Assembly (NCBI RefSeq): GCF_002211765.1
Contig: NZ_CP022133.1
Span: 2,356,001 to 2,420,000 of the forward strand
Reading direction: 5' to 3'
Length of the DNA stretch: 64,000 nt
From: Idiomarina piscisalsi
Lineage (GTDB): Bacteria; Pseudomonadota; Gammaproteobacteria; Enterobacterales; Alteromonadaceae
The notes below the pieces were generated by a model. The model worked only from the letters and a program-made list of their open reading frames with translations. It was not told where the DNA came from and made no database searches. Each line of letters starts with the position of its first letter. Positions within the stretch are counted from its first letter, which is position 1. Positions 9,265 through 17,232 of this stretch are shown one piece after another. The position numbers and the translations under genes were made by a program.

Positions 9265-9834
9265 ATGTCTGAAGAACGTCCGAATAACAGCATTCTGGTT
9301 AAGCGACTGTTACTGACAGTCGCTGGAATGTTTGCGTTTGGGTTTGCCCTGGTGCCGTTGTACGACGTATTTTGCGAAGTAACGGGGTTCAACGGTCGCA
9401 CCAGCAACGAAGCCGCCACCTACGAAATGGTTGAAGTCGACGAGTCACGAACCATTCGAGTTCAGTTTTTGACGCGTAATGCACAAGGTATTCCCTGGAA
9501 ATTCGAACCTTCGATAAAAGAGGTGCGCATACATCCTGGGGAAACTAAGGTCGTTAACTTTTTAGCGGCGAACCCAACCGGATCTGACATGGTTGCTCAG
9601 GCAATACCCTCGGTCGCGCCCGCGGAGGCATCGCTGTACTTAAACAAAGTCGAATGCTTTTGCTTTAACCAACAGCCACTAGCGGCTAACTCCGACACGG
9701 AAATGCCGATGCAGTTTTATGTCGACCCGGACATTCCAGACCACATTACAACCTTTACCCTGTCATACACGCTGTACGATATGACAGCCAATACGTCCGC
9801 TGAGCAACTGTCTCAGTTATTAAAAACAGAATAA
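9265..9834 (+). CDS. ctaG: Cytochrome c oxidase assembly protein CtaG/Cox11, CuB copper chaperone
   Basis: Cox11 delivers copper to the CuB site of subunit I. The 189 residues have one N-terminal membrane helix (about 12-32), the segment PLYDVFCEVTGFNGRT, and the copper-binding motif ECFCFNQQPL in the periplasmic immunoglobulin-like domain. Length is normal. It lies 5 bases after coxA and 11 before coxC, the usual proteobacterial order. Confidence 0.96.
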   Translation: MSEERPNNSILVKRLLLTVAGMFAFGFALVPLYDVFCEVTGFNGRTSNEAATYEMVEVDESRTIRVQFLTRNAQGIPWKFEPSIKEVRIHPGETKVVNFLAANPTGSDMVAQAIPSVAPAEASLYLNKVECFCFNQQPLAANSDTEMPMQFYVDPDIPDHITTFTLSYTLYDMTANTSAEQLSQLLKTE

Positions 9835-9845
9835 GGAAAGACGTT

Positions 9846-10721
9846 ATGGCAGAACAACAAAGTTATTATGTTCCTGCTTCCAGCCCCTGGCCTATCGTTG
9901 GCGCTGTTGGCTTGGGACTTATTGCGTGGGGCGCTGGCCACACTGTTATTGATATGTCAAAAGAACAAGACGGCTACGGCAGCACAGTGCTTATTGCCGG
10001 GCTTATTGTTATAGCGGTTATGCTGTTTGGCTGGTTCCGTGATCAAATTAACGAGTCCATGAAAGGTTTGTACAGCGACCAGTTAGGCGTTTCTTATAAA
10101 CAAGGCATGAGCTGGTTTATTTTCTCTGAGGTTATGTTCTTCGCCGCCTTCTTTGGTGCCTTGTTTTATGCCCGCGTTATTGCGGTTCAATGGTTAGGCG
10201 GCGACAGTAACAACGCCATGACCAATGAAGTACTCTGGCCCGAGTTTGTCGCACATTGGCCATTAGTGAACACGCCAGGCGGCACAGAAACACAGGCAAT
10301 GGGTTGGTACGGCTTGCCGGCTATCAACACTATTATACTGTTAGTCAGTTCGGTCACCTGTCATTTTGCACACACAGGGCTTGAGCAAGATAAACGCAAG
10401 CAGCTAACTGCTATGCTGGGAGTGACCATTATTCTTGGTTTAATCTTCCTGTATCTGCAAGGTGCGGAATACGTACACGCCTACGAAGAGCTAGGGTTAA
10501 CACTGGACTCAGGCATTTACGGTAATACCTTCTACATGCTTACCGGCTTCCACGGTTTGCACGTGACGTTAGGTACCGTCATGCTCATTATTATGTTCCT
10601 GCGGGTCCTTAAAGGCCACTTCACTCCGGACAATCACTTCGCATTCCAGGCTACCAGCTGGTACTGGCATTTTGTTGACGTGGTTTGGTTATGCTTATTT
10701 GTTGTGGTTTACGTACTGTAA
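9846..10721 (+). CDS. coxC: Cytochrome c oxidase subunit III
   Basis: Subunit III stabilises the catalytic core and helps maintain proton uptake. The 291 residues include seven predicted helices and the family signatures GMSWFIFSEVMFF, FYMLTGFHGLHV and SWYWHFVDVVWL. An insertion of about 40 residues after the third helix (VIAVQWLGG to the GLPAINT segment) is also seen in other gammaproteobacterial versions. AAGGAAAG precedes the ATG. Confidence 0.97.
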   Translation: MAEQQSYYVPASSPWPIVGAVGLGLIAWGAGHTVIDMSKEQDGYGSTVLIAGLIVIAVMLFGWFRDQINESMKGLYSDQLGVSYKQGMSWFIFSEVMFFAAFFGALFYARVIAVQWLGGDSNNAMTNEVLWPEFVAHWPLVNTPGGTETQAMGWYGLPAINTIILLVSSVTCHFAHTGLEQDKRKQLTAMLGVTIILGLIFLYLQGAEYVHAYEELGLTLDSGIYGNTFYMLTGFHGLHVTLGTVMLIIMFLRVLKGHFTPDNHFAFQATSWYWHFVDVVWLCLFVVVYVL

Positions 10722-10726
10722 GAAAA

Positions 10727-10747
10727 GCGCCCCGTTTAATAGGGGCG
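10727..10747 (-). terminator. Possible terminator of the DUF2909 gene
   Basis: CGCCCC (10728-10733) pairs with GGGGCG (10742-10747). Read on the minus strand, the stem is followed by CTTTTC. The loop contains the DUF2909 stop codon. The T tract is short, so this may be only partly active. Confidence 0.4.
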
Positions 10748-10951
10748 TGGATTTAACGGCAAAAAGCCGCCGTAAGCGGCCGCTATTAGGGCAATTAAAA
10801 TAATAGCGGCTATTCCCACTCGTTTTCCCAGATAATAAGACATTGGTGGCTTGTTGGGATCGTTACGTAGCATCGAAAATAATGCGCGAAACAAATTCAC
10901 CACCATATACACGAGCAGTAGAACAATAATGACCTTAAAAACGACCAACAT
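10736..10951 (-). CDS. Small membrane protein, DUF2909 family
   Basis: A 71-residue protein with two hydrophobic segments (about 3-25 and 45-63) joined by a basic loop, starting MLVVFKVIIVLLLVYMV. Small proteins of this type often sit opposite the cox genes between coxC and SURF1. Function is unknown; a link to oxidase assembly is suggested only by position. Its first 23 bases overlap the start of the SURF1 gene on the other strand, so transcription of each would be antisense to the other. A longer in-frame start at 11008 is possible but would reach deeper into SURF1. Confidence 0.75.
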   Translation of the reverse strand: MLVVFKVIIVLLLVYMVVNLFRALFSMLRNDPNKPPMSYYLGKRVGIAAIILIALIAAAYGGFLPLNPRPY

Positions 10952-11684
10952 ACAAATTCCCCTTGTTGCAACAATCATTACTTTGCTGGCAATTGGGGTG
11001 TTGGTCAAGCTTGGCTTTTGGCAGCTGGAAAGAGCAGAAGAAAAGCAGCAGCTATTTGCCGACTACGAGTCGCAACAAACCAGTGAAGCGAAGCCCTTAA
11101 GCTCGATAAAGGACTTAAACGAAGATCAGCATCGGTTTACTTATGTGTCAGTCAGCGGCCAGTTTCAATCAACGCCGGTTTTGTTGCTCGACAATAAAAT
11201 CCTGGACAGCACAGTTGGCTACAATGTGATGGGCTTTTTCCAACCAGAAGCCCGCCAGCTGCCCATACAGCTGGTCAATTTGGGCTGGATTCCAGCCCCC
11301 AAATTACGGAGTGATATTCCCGAGATCGATTTACCGAAAGGCAATTTGACACTCACCGCCTATGTGTATTTCCCCAGTCAGAACGAGCTAACCCAGAATT
11401 CCTTCGAATACGCTACAAATAATGATTCCGTTCGTATTCAGGAAGCGTCACCAAATGCGCTTTCTAAAGAGTTCAATCTGACACCTCGCTCTCACCTGCT
11501 ACTGCTTGAAACGCCAAAAGATATCGGCTGGCAACGAGACTGGGAACCACAAGTCATGAAACCAGAAAAGCATTACGGATATGCGACACAATGGTTCTCT
11601 CTTGCGGTCGCATGCTTGGTGATTTTCGTAATTGCTGTTATAAAACTTAACAAACAATCAAAAAAAGAAGAGGAGACCCAATGA
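10929..11684 (+). CDS. SURF1 family cytochrome oxidase biogenesis protein
   Basis: SURF1 assists heme a insertion into, or early assembly of, subunit I. The 251-residue product has an N-terminal helix (about 10-28) followed by LGFWQLERAEEKQQL, the family's first signature, then a periplasmic domain with VNLGWIPAP, and a C-terminal helix near residues 215-235 preceded by HYGYATQWF. The ATG at 10929 gives the usual SURF1 N-terminus; an upstream in-frame start would add a polar extension. The stop overlaps the next start by four bases. Confidence 0.92.
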   Translation: MTLKTTNIQIPLVATIITLLAIGVLVKLGFWQLERAEEKQQLFADYESQQTSEAKPLSSIKDLNEDQHRFTYVSVSGQFQSTPVLLLDNKILDSTVGYNVMGFFQPEARQLPIQLVNLGWIPAPKLRSDIPEIDLPKGNLTLTAYVYFPSQNELTQNSFEYATNNDSVRIQEASPNALSKEFNLTPRSHLLLLETPKDIGWQRDWEPQVMKPEKHYGYATQWFSLAVACLVIFVIAVIKLNKQSKKEEETQ

Positions 11685-12225
11685 GCTCCCCAAATCGCTC
11701 AAAAAAGGCCATATTAACTGTATTTCTACTGTTCCTGTTGCCGGTCTTAGCCGCCTGGCTTATTTTGTCACAGAACTGGTATGAAGCAGGCACCAACAAA
11801 GGCACGTTATTACAGCCGCCGATTACGTTAAGCTCCGAAGTCGATGCGCTGCCTGAGGGCTGGAAGTTGGGCTATATCCCCCGGAGAACTGCGAACAGAC
11901 CTGTAAAAACGCCCTTTATGTGATGAACCAGGTAGACGTTGCCATTGGCAAGGATACCGATCGCTTAACGCCGGTCACCTTTCACAACAATAACGACCAG
12001 CTTTCAGACTATGAGCGTAATGCGCCGCAAATAACACCGATAACGGCGCCTGCAATTATCCGTGAGCTTAAGGACTTACCCGCCAATACGCTCTTTATTA
12101 TCGACCCTATGCACAACGTTATGCTGTACTACCCGACACACAACGACAAAGAAGCAATGATCAAAGAGGGCAAAAACGTGTTAGCCGACCTCAGAAAGCT
12201 GCTTAAGCTGAGCCGAATTGGATAA
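11681..12225 (+). pseudogene. Membrane-anchored CX3C oxidase-assembly-type protein, frameshifted
   Basis: Two adjacent frames together encode one protein of about 181 residues. The first (11681 to about 11880) gives a membrane helix, LLFLLPVLAAWLIL, and a short periplasmic part ending GWKLGYI. The second continues with PENCEQTCKNALYVMNQVDV, then VAIGKD and LFIIDPMHNVMLYYP. The break is at the run of five C at 11877-11881. Six C would read I-P-P-E-N-C and join the frames. The CX3C pair resembles SCO-type thiol sites, and similar proteins lie between SURF1 and ctaA in related cox operons, where the role is probably copper or thiol handling. Whether the gene is really broken is uncertain. Confidence 0.8.
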
Positions 12226-12237
12226 GGAGCGTTACTG

Positions 12238-13227
12238 ATGAGAACTCTGGTTAAAATTAGCGTATTTTTTGCCTTTGTAGTTATTGTTCTGGGTGCTTTT
12301 ACCCGGCTGACCGAAGCCGGGCTTGGCTGCCCCGATTGGCCAGGTTGTTATGGCTTTTTAAAAGTGCCGTCGCAGGAAGAGCATATTGTACAGGCCGAAC
12401 TTCGCTTTCCGGACGCCCCTGTTGAGCAGGATAAAGCTTGGAATGAAATGATTCATCGGTACTTCGCTGGCACACTCGGCCTTCTTATTCTGGTGATTGC
12501 GATCGCCTCTTGGATACGCAGCCGCAAGCCAAGCCACTACCCGCCACCGGTTAAGTTACCCACGCTGTTGCTGGGACTGGTTATATTCCAGGCCGCTCTG
12601 GGTATGTGGACAGTCACCATGAACCTGCAACCGCTGATCGTCATGGGCCATTTGCTGGGAGGATTCTCGGTTATATCGCTGCTTTACCTGCTGTCACTGA
12701 GGCTCTCCGACTTCCGGTTAGCCGGCGGAGACCCCGAACTAAGACGTTACCGAGGCTTGGCATTTTTTGCGATGTTAGTCGTTATTGGACAAATAGCTCT
12801 GGGCGGTTGGGTTGCAGCCAACTACGCCGCTGTTGCCTGTACCGAGTTGCCATTTTGTGAGGGCGACTGGACGTCAAACTTAGACTTTGCCGGTGCGTTC
12901 AGTATTCCAGAAGCCGACACCTACCAGTTTGGTGCTCACGACTATGATGATCGCATGACCATGCATGTTATTCACCGTATTGGCGCTATTGTGACTTTCT
13001 TAGTGTTATGTACGTTACTGTTCAAGTGCTGGGGCAAGGCGAAGTCTCAATTTTTCCGCAATAAGCTGTCTGTTATAGGCTTGTTATTAGTTTTGCAAAT
13101 TGCGTTGGGTATTAGTAACGTAGTCTTTCAATTGCCGCTTTGGAATGCGGTCGCTCACAATGCCGTCGGGGCATTATTGCTGCTGTCTTTGGTCGGGTTG
13201 AATTACAACTTGTCCAGAAAAGCGTAA
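12238..13227 (+). CDS. ctaA: Heme A synthase
   Basis: CtaA oxidises the methyl group of heme O to the formyl group of heme A in the inner membrane. The 329 residues give eight helices. Heme-ligand histidines are in EMIHRYFAG, VMGHLLGG, HVIHRIGA and AVAHNAVGA. Two cysteine pairs occur in the extracytoplasmic loops, CPDWPGC and CTELPFC, typical of the CtaA class with redox-active loop cysteines. The gene follows the frameshifted assembly gene by 12 bases and precedes ctaB by 12. Confidence 0.96.
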   Translation: MRTLVKISVFFAFVVIVLGAFTRLTEAGLGCPDWPGCYGFLKVPSQEEHIVQAELRFPDAPVEQDKAWNEMIHRYFAGTLGLLILVIAIASWIRSRKPSHYPPPVKLPTLLLGLVIFQAALGMWTVTMNLQPLIVMGHLLGGFSVISLLYLLSLRLSDFRLAGGDPELRRYRGLAFFAMLVVIGQIALGGWVAANYAAVACTELPFCEGDWTSNLDFAGAFSIPEADTYQFGAHDYDDRMTMHVIHRIGAIVTFLVLCTLLFKCWGKAKSQFFRNKLSVIGLLLVLQIALGISNVVFQLPLWNAVAHNAVGALLLLSLVGLNYNLSRKA

Positions 13228-13239
13228 GGAGTCGTAGTT

Positions 13240-14136
13240 ATGCAATCCGTTGCCACAAAACAAATAACAAAAACGCGCAACGCACATTGGCGAGACTACC
13301 TTGAGTTAACCAAACCTCGTGTCGTCGCGTTATTGCTGCTCACTGCCGTTGTTGGCATGTGCCTAGCCACTGAGCAGCTTGTTTCGCTGTCGGTATTAGT
13401 GCCTGCCTTAACCGGTATTGGCTTAATGTCTGCTGCTGCCGCAGCGGTGAACCACTTGGTCGATCGCCACATCGACGCCAAAATGGCGCGAACATTGCGT
13501 CGCCCGCTACCTCAAGGAAATTTATCACCCGCTAAAGTCATCACCTTTGCGACCACTATCGGTGTTATCGGCTTTGTCACCTTGTACGCTTGGGTGAACC
13601 CGTTAACTGCTTGGTTAACCTTTGCGTCTATGGTCGGCTACGCCTTTATTTACACCATGTTTTTGAAGCGCGCGACACCGCAGAATATCGTCATTGGTGG
13701 CTTAGCAGGAGCCGCACCGCCACTGTTGGGTTGGACCTCGGTTACTAATGAAATATCGGCCTTCCCTATTCTGTTGGTAATGATTATTTTCACCTGGACA
13801 CCACCACATTTCTGGGCATTGGCAGTGCATCGCGCCAAAGACTACGCCCGTGCAGAAATTCCTATGCTGCCTGTAACCCATGGTATCGAGTTCACTAAGA
13901 CCTGTATTTTCCTGTATACCATTTTGCTAGGCGTGGTTTGCCTTATGCCATTCCTTATTGGCATGACCGGTATGATTTACCTGGTGGCTGTTACAGCGCT
14001 GAACGCAATATTCCTGGCTTATGCGTGGAAACTGAAATACGCACCGAATAAGAAAACAGCCTTTAACATGTTTGCCTTCTCTATTTGGCACCTGATGCTG
14101 CTGTTCGTTATTTTGCTGGTTGATCACTACGTATAG
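13240..14136 (+). CDS. ctaB: Protoheme IX farnesyltransferase (heme O synthase)
   Basis: This enzyme farnesylates heme B to heme O, the substrate of CtaA. It is a UbiA-fold membrane protein of 298 residues. The family motifs are [13 protein letters not shown], then [21 protein letters not shown] (N..D...D diphosphate site), and [20 protein letters not shown]. Start is ATG at 13240 with AAGGAG upstream. Also called cyoE; the cox context favours the ctaB name. Confidence 0.97.
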   Translation: MQSVATKQITKTRNAHWRDYLELTKPRVVALLLLTAVVGMCLATEQLVSLSVLVPALTGIGLMSAAAAAVNHLVDRHIDAKMARTLRRPLPQGNLSPAKVITFATTIGVIGFVTLYAWVNPLTAWLTFASMVGYAFIYTMFLKRATPQNIVIGGLAGAAPPLLGWTSVTNEISAFPILLVMIIFTWTPPHFWALAVHRAKDYARAEIPMLPVTHGIEFTKTCIFLYTILLGVVCLMPFLIGMTGMIYLVAVTALNAIFLAYAWKLKYAPNKKTAFNMFAFSIWHLMLLFVILLVDHYV

Positions 14137-14144
14137 GATCATTT

Positions 14145-14759
14145 ATGAGTCGTTTCATTACCGTTATTGTTGCTGTCGTTGCGTTAATTGCCGGCTGGCT
14201 GGTGTATAGCAACTTACCGCAGGCGAAACCTGAAGCCCTTATTTACGAGCCGCCTCGCGCACTGAAGCCTTTTACCTTAGCCAGCACTCATGACGGTGAT
14301 GTTTCAAACGACGCACTAAAAGGTCAGTGGACGTTATTATTCACCGGCTACACGTTCTGTCCGGATATCTGCCCCACAACCATGTCGGACTTAAAACAAG
14401 CCCTTCCTGAACTGCAAAAAACCGCAGAAGCGCCTGTTAAGGTATGGATGATTTCAGTCGATCCTCAGCGTGACAATATAGAGCGACTGCAAGAATACGT
14501 TGGCTATTTTGGCGAAGACTTTGTCGGTGTGCGTGCTGAGCATAAGTCGCTGTTTCCGTTTGTGCGTGACTTAGGGCTTATGTACTCCATACCGGAGGAA
14601 GGTGAAGAAAATTACCTGGTAAATCACAGCGCCGCCATTATTTTGGTGAATCCCAACGGACACCGAAAGGCCATTTTTAATGCCGACCACAAGCGCGGAG
14701 AAATACCGGTGGTCGACATGGAGCAGTTAAAGCGCGACTTTGCTATTATTGCTGACTAA
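14145..14759 (+). CDS. SCO1/SenC family copper metallochaperone
   Basis: SCO proteins load or reduce the CuA site of subunit II. The 204-residue product has an N-terminal anchor (about 4-22) and a thioredoxin fold with the copper site FCPDICPTT (CX3C) and the distal histidine in VNHSAAIIL. It closes the oxidase operon, 8 bases after ctaB. An inverted GACTAAC / GTTAGTC repeat around its stop lacks a T tract and is not called as a terminator. Confidence 0.95.
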   Translation: MSRFITVIVAVVALIAGWLVYSNLPQAKPEALIYEPPRALKPFTLASTHDGDVSNDALKGQWTLLFTGYTFCPDICPTTMSDLKQALPELQKTAEAPVKVWMISVDPQRDNIERLQEYVGYFGEDFVGVRAEHKSLFPFVRDLGLMYSIPEEGEENYLVNHSAAIILVNPNGHRKAIFNADHKRGEIPVVDMEQLKRDFAIIAD

Positions 14760-14772
14760 CGTTTAGATCCTG

Positions 14773-15855
14773 TTAGTCTGGCCAGCTACCTTGTGCATCA
14801 GGGCGAATAAGCGCTATTGAATACCAATAATAACGTGACTCGGATGCACTCGGCGCCGTGCAGTTAACCCGCGAACGGCCTATCGGTAAGTTGGTCCTTA
14901 CTTCTACGGTAAATCGCGTGTCACTATGCCACTCAGGCTCTAACACCTGGCCTCCTGAGAAGCAACGCAACTGGTTCGTACGCACATCCTTTAACGCTTC
15001 GCCACCCGTTAAAGTCACTTCCAACATTGGTTTAAGGTTTTCATAATCCAACAGTGGCTCTTCAGGCTTGTAACTGACCACCGGCATCGCCTTGGATCGC
15101 AGCTTTGTCTTTAGGGTGTCTAAGTTGGCGTAAATACCCGATGCCGGGAAGCGAGTAATCGCCGTTTCTTCGCTCCACTTTGACCATGGCCCCGAATGTT
15201 GTGCAAATGCCAGAAAGCCCCAGTCATCGAGCAACGTTCTGAGCTCATTGTCGTATTCTCCGTATGGGTACGCGAAATACTTTTGCTGCTCTCCTAAATT
15301 TTCGTCGATAGCCTCTTGTGCGCTGACGACATCATAATGCATGCGCTCCACCCATTGCTCTTTGGTTTCATCGGGCTCACGGCGAATTAAATGAGCATGG
15401 GTCTGACCGTGGTTGGCAATACGAGCTCCTCGAGTTTCAATGTCTTTCAGCTCCTCCCAGCCCATATAATGACCTTGGTGCTTAGCCATTAAGTCCGGGT
15501 TTACAAAGACGGTATACGGCATTTCATATTGCTCTAGCAAGTCAGCCGCGTTTTCATACACATTTTGGTAGCCGTCATCAAACGTAATAACGACCGCTTT
15601 TTCAGGTAACTCACCGTTACCCTCAATCGCTTCTTGCGCCTGCTTAATATCAATGACGTTAAAGTTATTGTCTTTTAAGTAGTTCAGGTGCTCTTTAAAC
15701 GTGTCAGGATGAATAGAGGTAACCGCCGGCGTACTGTCACTCACGTGGTGGTACTGCAAAACAACCACACTGTCGTTTGCGGCGAGGCTGTCAGAGGAGC
15801 AGCCCAGACTTAACACAGCGCAACTGCCCGCCAGTAATTTGTTCAACACCTTCAT
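14773..15855 (-). CDS. Polysaccharide deacetylase family lipoprotein
   Basis: A 360-residue protein. The N-terminus carries a lipobox-like LSLGC, so it is probably a lipoprotein. The NodB-type domain (about 30-250) has VVLQYHHVSD, the metal and base motif VITFDDGY, the histidine pair in NHGQTHAHL, and FAYPYGEY. About 100 C-terminal residues form a beta-rich extra domain with two cysteines. Such enzymes remove N- or O-acetyl groups from surface polysaccharides or peptidoglycan; the substrate here is unknown. The ATG at 15855 is preferred because AGGAG is 5 bases upstream; a GTG two codons earlier is too close. It is convergent with the SCO gene. Confidence 0.88.
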   Translation of the reverse strand: MKVLNKLLAGSCAVLSLGCSSDSLAANDSVVVLQYHHVSDSTPAVTSIHPDTFKEHLNYLKDNNFNVIDIKQAQEAIEGNGELPEKAVVITFDDGYQNVYENAADLLEQYEMPYTVFVNPDLMAKHQGHYMGWEELKDIETRGARIANHGQTHAHLIRREPDETKEQWVERMHYDVVSAQEAIDENLGEQQKYFAYPYGEYDNELRTLLDDWGFLAFAQHSGPWSKWSEETAITRFPASGIYANLDTLKTKLRSKAMPVVSYKPEEPLLDYENLKPMLEVTLTGGEALKDVRTNQLRCFSGGQVLEPEWHSDTRFTVEVRTNLPIGRSRVNCTAPSASESRYYWYSIALIRPDAQGSWPD

Positions 15856-15915
15856 AGTCACTCCTGATACAGTATAAGTATTTGAATTAATACTTTAAAA
15901 AGTCACGAAAAGTTT

Positions 15916-17232
15916 ATGCGAACGTTTTTGGGGTTTCCAACCGTTGATCACAGGCATGTGTTTGCCATCGCCCTACCAATGATTGTGTCCAATATCGCCG
16001 CGCCGCTTCTCGGCTTGGTTGATACGGCCATCATAGGTCATTTACCCGATGCTATCTACTTATCAGCGGTTGCAGTCGGTGCCATGGTCGTCAGCTTTAT
16101 TTATTTGCTGGCGGTGTTCCTGCGTATGGCGACCACGGGGTATATCGCGCAGTCTTTCGGAGCTGAAGACTTAAGTGCACAGCGCCAGCACTTTAACAAC
16201 GGGGTCATTATCGCGGTCATCCTGGGCTTGGCCATTGCCTTTGCCAGCCCCTGGATTAACGACGCTGCGATGTGGGTTGTCGCGCCCTCGGCTGAATTAG
16301 AGCCCTACGCACGCGAGTACATTCGTATTCGCTTATGGTCAGCCCCTGCCGCTCTTATGACGTTGGTGGCTTTGGGTGTGCTACTGGGCCGCCAAAATAG
16401 CCGCAAAGCCATGTTGTTGGTTATTATCACCAACGCCGTTAACGTGGTGATGGACGTGGTGCTGATTATCGGCCTGGATTTAAACGTGAAAGGTGCGGCC
16501 TGGGCATCGCTGATAGCTGAGTGGGTCACCGCGATTATTGGTTTCTACTGGACAGCCCGAGCGCTGCAATGGTCGCTGCCGCATTTCGCTATTAGCGGAC
16601 AGGCGCTACGACGCTTCCTCGGGGTTAACGGTAATATCTTCGTTCGGAGTTTGGTTTTACAGCTGTGTATGGCCACCATGACTGGCTACGCCACCCGCTA
16701 TGGCAGCACTCTGGTTGCCGTTAATGCGGTTCTTATGCAGTTTTTAATGCTGATATCGTTAGGTTTGGACGGTATTGCTTACGCCGTAGAAGCGCTAGCG
16801 GGTGCCGCCAAAGGGCAGAAAAAGCCCGATAAAATCCGCTATTGGTGCAAAATCACCCTGCTTTGGTCGTCATTATTTGCGGTCAGTTACACCTTAGTGT
16901 TCGCCATTGCCGGTGAACAAATCATTCGATTAATTACCGACATTCCTGAAGTGGTGAATACCGCCATGAACTATCTTCCATGGATAATTCTTATGCCGGT
17001 TATCGCGCACTGGAGTTATTGGTTTGACGGGGTGTTTATTGGCTTGTCGATGAGCAAAGGGATGCGCAATACCATGCTGCTATCCGCTTTAATTGGGTTT
17101 CTACCACTCTGGTGGTTAGGATTGCCGCTGGAGAACCACGGCTTGTGGTTGGCTCTCAGCGGCTTTTTATTAATGCGTGGTATTACCCAGGCTATGTGGT
17201 TATGGCGAACTAGTTTGCCAGGTCGTCCATAA
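15916..17232 (+). CDS. MATE efflux transporter, DinF-like
   Basis: The 438 residues give twelve hydrophobic segments in two related halves, the MATE layout. IALPMIVSNIAAPLLGLVDT and IIGHLP in the first helices are characteristic of the DinF subfamily. MATE proteins export cationic drugs or metabolites with Na+ or H+ exchange; the substrate cannot be read from sequence. No LexA box was seen before it, although dinF follows lexA in E. coli. The 3' end overlaps the convergent DUF4397 gene by 23 bases. Confidence 0.9.
   Translation: MRTFLGFPTVDHRHVFAIALPMIVSNIAAPLLGLVDTAIIGHLPDAIYLSAVAVGAMVVSFIYLLAVFLRMATTGYIAQSFGAEDLSAQRQHFNNGVIIAVILGLAIAFASPWINDAAMWVVAPSAELEPYAREYIRIRLWSAPAALMTLVALGVLLGRQNSRKAMLLVIITNAVNVVMDVVLIIGLDLNVKGAAWASLIAEWVTAIIGFYWTARALQWSLPHFAISGQALRRFLGVNGNIFVRSLVLQLCMATMTGYATRYGSTLVAVNAVLMQFLMLISLGLDGIAYAVEALAGAAKGQKKPDKIRYWCKITLLWSSLFAVSYTLVFAIAGEQIIRLITDIPEVVNTAMNYLPWIILMPVIAHWSYWFDGVFIGLSMSKGMRNTMLLSALIGFLPLWWLGLPLENHGLWLALSGFLLMRGITQAMWLWRTSLPGRP

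Noticed and set aside
14754..14778. Inverted repeat GACTAAC / GTTAGTC after the SCO gene
   Set aside because: It has an 11-base loop and no T run, and part of it is coding sequence; probably chance or a weak structure.
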